A DNA stretch of 64,000 bases. Origin: Phycisphaerae bacterium. Lineage in GTDB: Bacteria; Planctomycetota; Phycisphaerae; Phycisphaerales; Phycisphaeraceae. Below are positions 61,596 to 64,000 of the stretch, in pieces. Location: assembly GCA_030432595.1 (NCBI GenBank), contig JAUIGU010000009.1, forward strand, positions 1 to 64,000. The letters run 5' to 3'. Within the stretch, counting starts at the first letter, position 1, and each line of letters begins with the position of its first letter. The notes beneath the pieces were generated by a model that searched no databases, was not told where the DNA came from, and saw only the letters and a list, made by a program, of their open reading frames with translations. Made by a program: the position numbers and the translations under genes.

Positions 61596-63662
61596 TTACA
61601 AAGGCGGGCGCAAGCCCTCGTGCCGGATAATCCACCCCGCCTTGGGGAACCCCGGCGCGTTGCGGTTCGGAGCGCCTTCCCATCCCCAGGCCATCAACGC
61701 GACCGCCGCGAGCAACCCGCCGTTGCCCGGCAGATAGACCGGCAGGCTCGGCCGCTGGTAGTTGTGACCGTTTGCGCCGTAGGTGTTCTTCACCGAATCG
61801 ATGAACAAAGCGTCGACCGCGAGGTCGGGCCGCTCGGCCCGCGCGGCCGCCATCGCGAGCATCGGGAAGTCCCAGCCCCAGCAGCGGTCGAACTGCCAGT
61901 TGTTCATCACCGCCTCGACGGTCGCGCGGTGGACCACGGGATCGACGCCGTCGCCCGGCAGCACGCCGCGCAGCCCGACGATCGCGGGGTGCTCCCAGTT
62001 CCACTGCGTGTAAGTGTCGTGCAGCCCTTCGTGGAACAAATACCTGCCATCTTGTTGCGGCGGCGGCGCGAGGTTCGCGCGGATGTCGTCCCATGTCGAT
62101 TCGCGCGGCTGACCCAGCCTTTCGCGCCACGCGTTGGCGACCCGGAGCCCGAACCGCCAGTACGTCAGCTCGAACGCCGGGTTGCGCGACGTCAGCGGGT
62201 CATTGTTTTCCTGCACGGCTTTGAAGGGCGGCGTGATCGTGTAGCCGTCCGCGGTCGGGGTGACGTAGTCCGCCATGAAACGGGCGGTCAGTTCGACCAC
62301 CGCGCCCCAGTGTTCCAGGGTGGCGCGGGTCGGGCGCTCGCGGTAACACAGCTCCGCGAAGTAGATCGGGTGCGGTTGTTGCCACAGCAGCAGCGGCGCG
62401 ACCGGCGACGGCGAATCGATCCCCTCGGGACCGACCATCTTCGGCCAGCGCACGCCGGCGTAGCCCTGCCGCTCCGCGATCTCTCGCGCCCTTGGCATGA
62501 TGTCGTGGTACCAGCCGAGACTTTTTTCGAGCAGCGGCAGCCGGCCCCACAGCGCGAAGTGCACACCGTGCCACCAGTGCATCTCGAGGTGGAACTTGCC
62601 GTACCACGTGTTGCACGTCAGCCCGCTCTCCTGCGGCGGGATCGCGCCTGCGCAGTTCACCCGCATCAGGTACTGCGACAGCACGACACGCCGTTCGAGT
62701 TCGCCCGCCCGAGGATCAGTGCACTCGGAAAAATCGATCGCCGCGCCACTGTTCCAATAGGCCTCCCAGGTGCGAGCGCTCGATCGCTCGACTTCCGAAA
62801 CCGACGGAACATCGAGCGAAACATGGGCCGGCACAAAACCCACCGACAATTCGAGCGTGTCGTTTCCGCTCGTCAGCGCGAACGCGTGCCCGCCGGTCTG
62901 ACTCAGCGCGGCGGGCTCGTTCCAACCCAGTCGCACGCGGTACGCGGTTTCGTCGAGCGTCCGGTCAAGCGTGGCACGCTGCGGTCCGTCCGGTCTCAGC
63001 CTGGTCTGGTGAGCGTCGGGGCGTGACCAGTCTGCGGCGTTCATCTCCGGCGAGCCGTACGGAAACGAAAGCGTTACGGCGAGTCGATCCTTGCGCAGCA
63101 GCGAAGAGTCGACCCGTACCGCGAGCACGTCTTCGTCACCGGCACAACACGTTTGCACCCGGACCGGCACGCCCTCAAACCGGAAACAACTGGTCAGCAT
63201 GCCCGTCCAGAGGTCGAGCTCCTGGACGATGTCGGTGAGGTCTGCGAGCTGCGCGTCGTTTCCATCCTGCCGCTTCAACGACAACGCCAGCCGGCCCAGG
63301 TGCAGGCGGTGCGGGTTGTGTCGCAGCCAGTCGAACGCGGCCTCCTGCCCGTCGCGGTCGGTCAGGTAAGGCACGGGCCGACCGTCGGTGTCGTAGTCTT
63401 TGAAGCGGATCGTGGTCGGGTCGACGCCATCGCCGGGCGGCGTGGTGTGCCAGCCCCACTGCGACAGCGTGCACAGCGGCGTACGCGCGGCGTACGCCTC
63501 GGGGAACGTCTGCAACCCCGTCACGTCGGCGGTGAACGCAAACTCGCCGTTGCCGACCGTGAGCGGGTGCGCAACGTCCGCCTCGTGAAACACCACGCGG
63601 TGACGATCCACCACGGCGCGGCGGTCGATACGGCCCGGCGGGGTTGGGTTGACGCAATTCAT
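61596..63662 (-). CDS. Six-hairpin glycosidase-like protein (GH95/GH65-like fold)
   Basis: A 688-aa protein with an N-terminal beta-domain (about 1-260) and a helical (alpha/alpha)6 region. Candidate active-site text: CNTWYGKFHLEMHWWHGVHF, RWPKMVGPEGIDSPSP, FELTYWRFGLRVAN and NWQFDRCWGWDFPMLAMAA. The exact family is not certain. No signal peptide from ATG 63662. With GH78 and the lyase it belongs to a pectin-side-chain locus by context. Confidence 0.78.
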   Translation of the reverse strand: MNCVNPTPPGRIDRRAVVDRHRVVFHEADVAHPLTVGNGEFAFTADVTGLQTFPEAYAARTPLCTLSQWGWHTTPPGDGVDPTTIRFKDYDTDGRPVPYLTDRDGQEAAFDWLRHNPHRLHLGRLALSLKRQDGNDAQLADLTDIVQELDLWTGMLTSCFRFEGVPVRVQTCCAGDEDVLAVRVDSSLLRKDRLAVTLSFPYGSPEMNAADWSRPDAHQTRLRPDGPQRATLDRTLDETAYRVRLGWNEPAALSQTGGHAFALTSGNDTLELSVGFVPAHVSLDVPSVSEVERSSARTWEAYWNSGAAIDFSECTDPRAGELERRVVLSQYLMRVNCAGAIPPQESGLTCNTWYGKFHLEMHWWHGVHFALWGRLPLLEKSLGWYHDIMPRAREIAERQGYAGVRWPKMVGPEGIDSPSPVAPLLLWQQPHPIYFAELCYRERPTRATLEHWGAVVELTARFMADYVTPTADGYTITPPFKAVQENNDPLTSRNPAFELTYWRFGLRVANAWRERLGQPRESTWDDIRANLAPPPQQDGRYLFHEGLHDTYTQWNWEHPAIVGLRGVLPGDGVDPVVHRATVEAVMNNWQFDRCWGWDFPMLAMAAARAERPDLAVDALFIDSVKNTYGANGHNYQRPSLPVYLPGNGGLLAAVALMAWGWEGAPNRNAPGFPKAGWIIRHEGLRPPL

Positions 63663-63811
63663 TCGTCGCCGTTCGTGCTGATGGGCTGAAAACAGCTGGG
63701 AAACCTGGTCCGGAGGATACCGCGGCGAACCGTCGTTTGTTACGCTGGTTTCGTCTTGTTTTCCTGCCCGTATAGGCCCTCTGCCCCGTTGGTTCCTGGG
63801 AGCGTCACGCC

Positions 63812-64000
63812 ATGACATCCGCGATGTGCCGAGCGTGTTGTGTGGGTCTGATGCTGCTGAGCATGTTGGCCATGGCCGGGCGGGCATCGGCGCAGAACGC
63901 GGTGTTGCCGGTCGAGGTGGTGGAGCGGGGCGGCTTCATCGACATCGACAACGGCCTGGTGCGTTTCACGCTGGACGTCGAACGCGGGCGGCTGACCTCG
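63812..64000 (+). CDS. Exported protein, 5' part only
   Basis: An ORF that runs past the end of the window: 63 codons seen. N-terminal signal peptide with cleavage site ASAQ, then VEVVERGGFIDIDNGLVRFT and LDVERGRLTS. It might be a polysaccharide lyase (several begin with a similar beta-sandwich), but too little is present to say. The frame is open through position 64000. Confidence 0.55.
   Translation, partial: MTSAMCRACCVGLMLLSMLAMAGRASAQNAVLPVEVVERGGFIDIDNGLVRFTLDVERGRLTS

Noticed and set aside
1-64000. CRISPR arrays, tRNA genes, IS elements
   Set aside because: No regular spaced direct repeats, no TTCGAAT-type T-arm with paired stems, and no transposase-like translation were seen.

Overview
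The window looks like a chromosomal segment of a planctomycete of the class Phycisphaerae. This is inferred from high GC, PEP-CTERM-type C-termini (one as VPSPSA followed by RRRR), a dockerin-like module ending in LVLLNWG, a pilin-like protein beginning GFTLIELLVVIGIIALLIAI, and dense carbohydrate-degradation genes. No rRNA, tRNA, CRISPR array, transposase or integrase was recognised.

Layout. 519-9399 (+): a seven-gene locus with a YtfQ-YtfR-YtfT-YjfF furanose ABC importer followed by GH43, GH51 and GH43 enzymes, which points to arabinofuranose scavenging. 9507-11728 (-): four overlapping genes for a membrane haem/Rieske redox module with two tiny membrane proteins and a Cys-containing anchored protein. 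11863-17381 (-): a membrane protein, a HAD hydrolase, a LURP-one-like protein, proA, and a cdaR-cdaA (c-di-AMP) pair. 17613-25108: MoxR ATPase, GH15 enzyme, Tat-exported phosphoesterase, an orphan nuoG and a PEP-CTERM protein. 25412-39179: pilin-like protein, polytopic membrane protein, bioA, GT2, an EF-G paralogue, an SMP-30 lactonase, mscL, an MscS-type channel, a lipoprotein and an HDOD protein. 39869-44604: two-component system with a PepSY-like protein, a secreted protein and a Spy-like protein. 44698-56605 (+): a nearly complete type II secretion operon (gspE F G H I J K L M, a C-like gene, D and a lipoprotein). 56593-64000: a second carbohydrate locus (GH78, pectate-lyase-like PEP-CTERM protein, six-hairpin glycosidase, and one gene running off the end).

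The least ordinary feature is a set of palindromic repeats built from short low-complexity words. They lie between genes throughout the window. Two sit in frame inside bioA: one is a 33-bp near-perfect inverted repeat and the other a 22-bp perfect inverted repeat. The ORF stays open and the enzyme gains about 60 residues. A third supplies part of the BioA N-terminus, and another covers the probable gspG start. A second recurring signal is a TANNNT box 6-8 nt before start codons that lack a Shine-Dalgarno sequence, seen at five genes, which suggests leaderless transcripts.

How the parts may work together (inference): the T2SS and Tat systems export hydrolases, PEP-CTERM proteins are held at the cell surface, the two sugar loci attack pectin side chains (arabinan, rhamnogalacturonan), and the YtfQRT-YjfF importer takes up the released furanoses.
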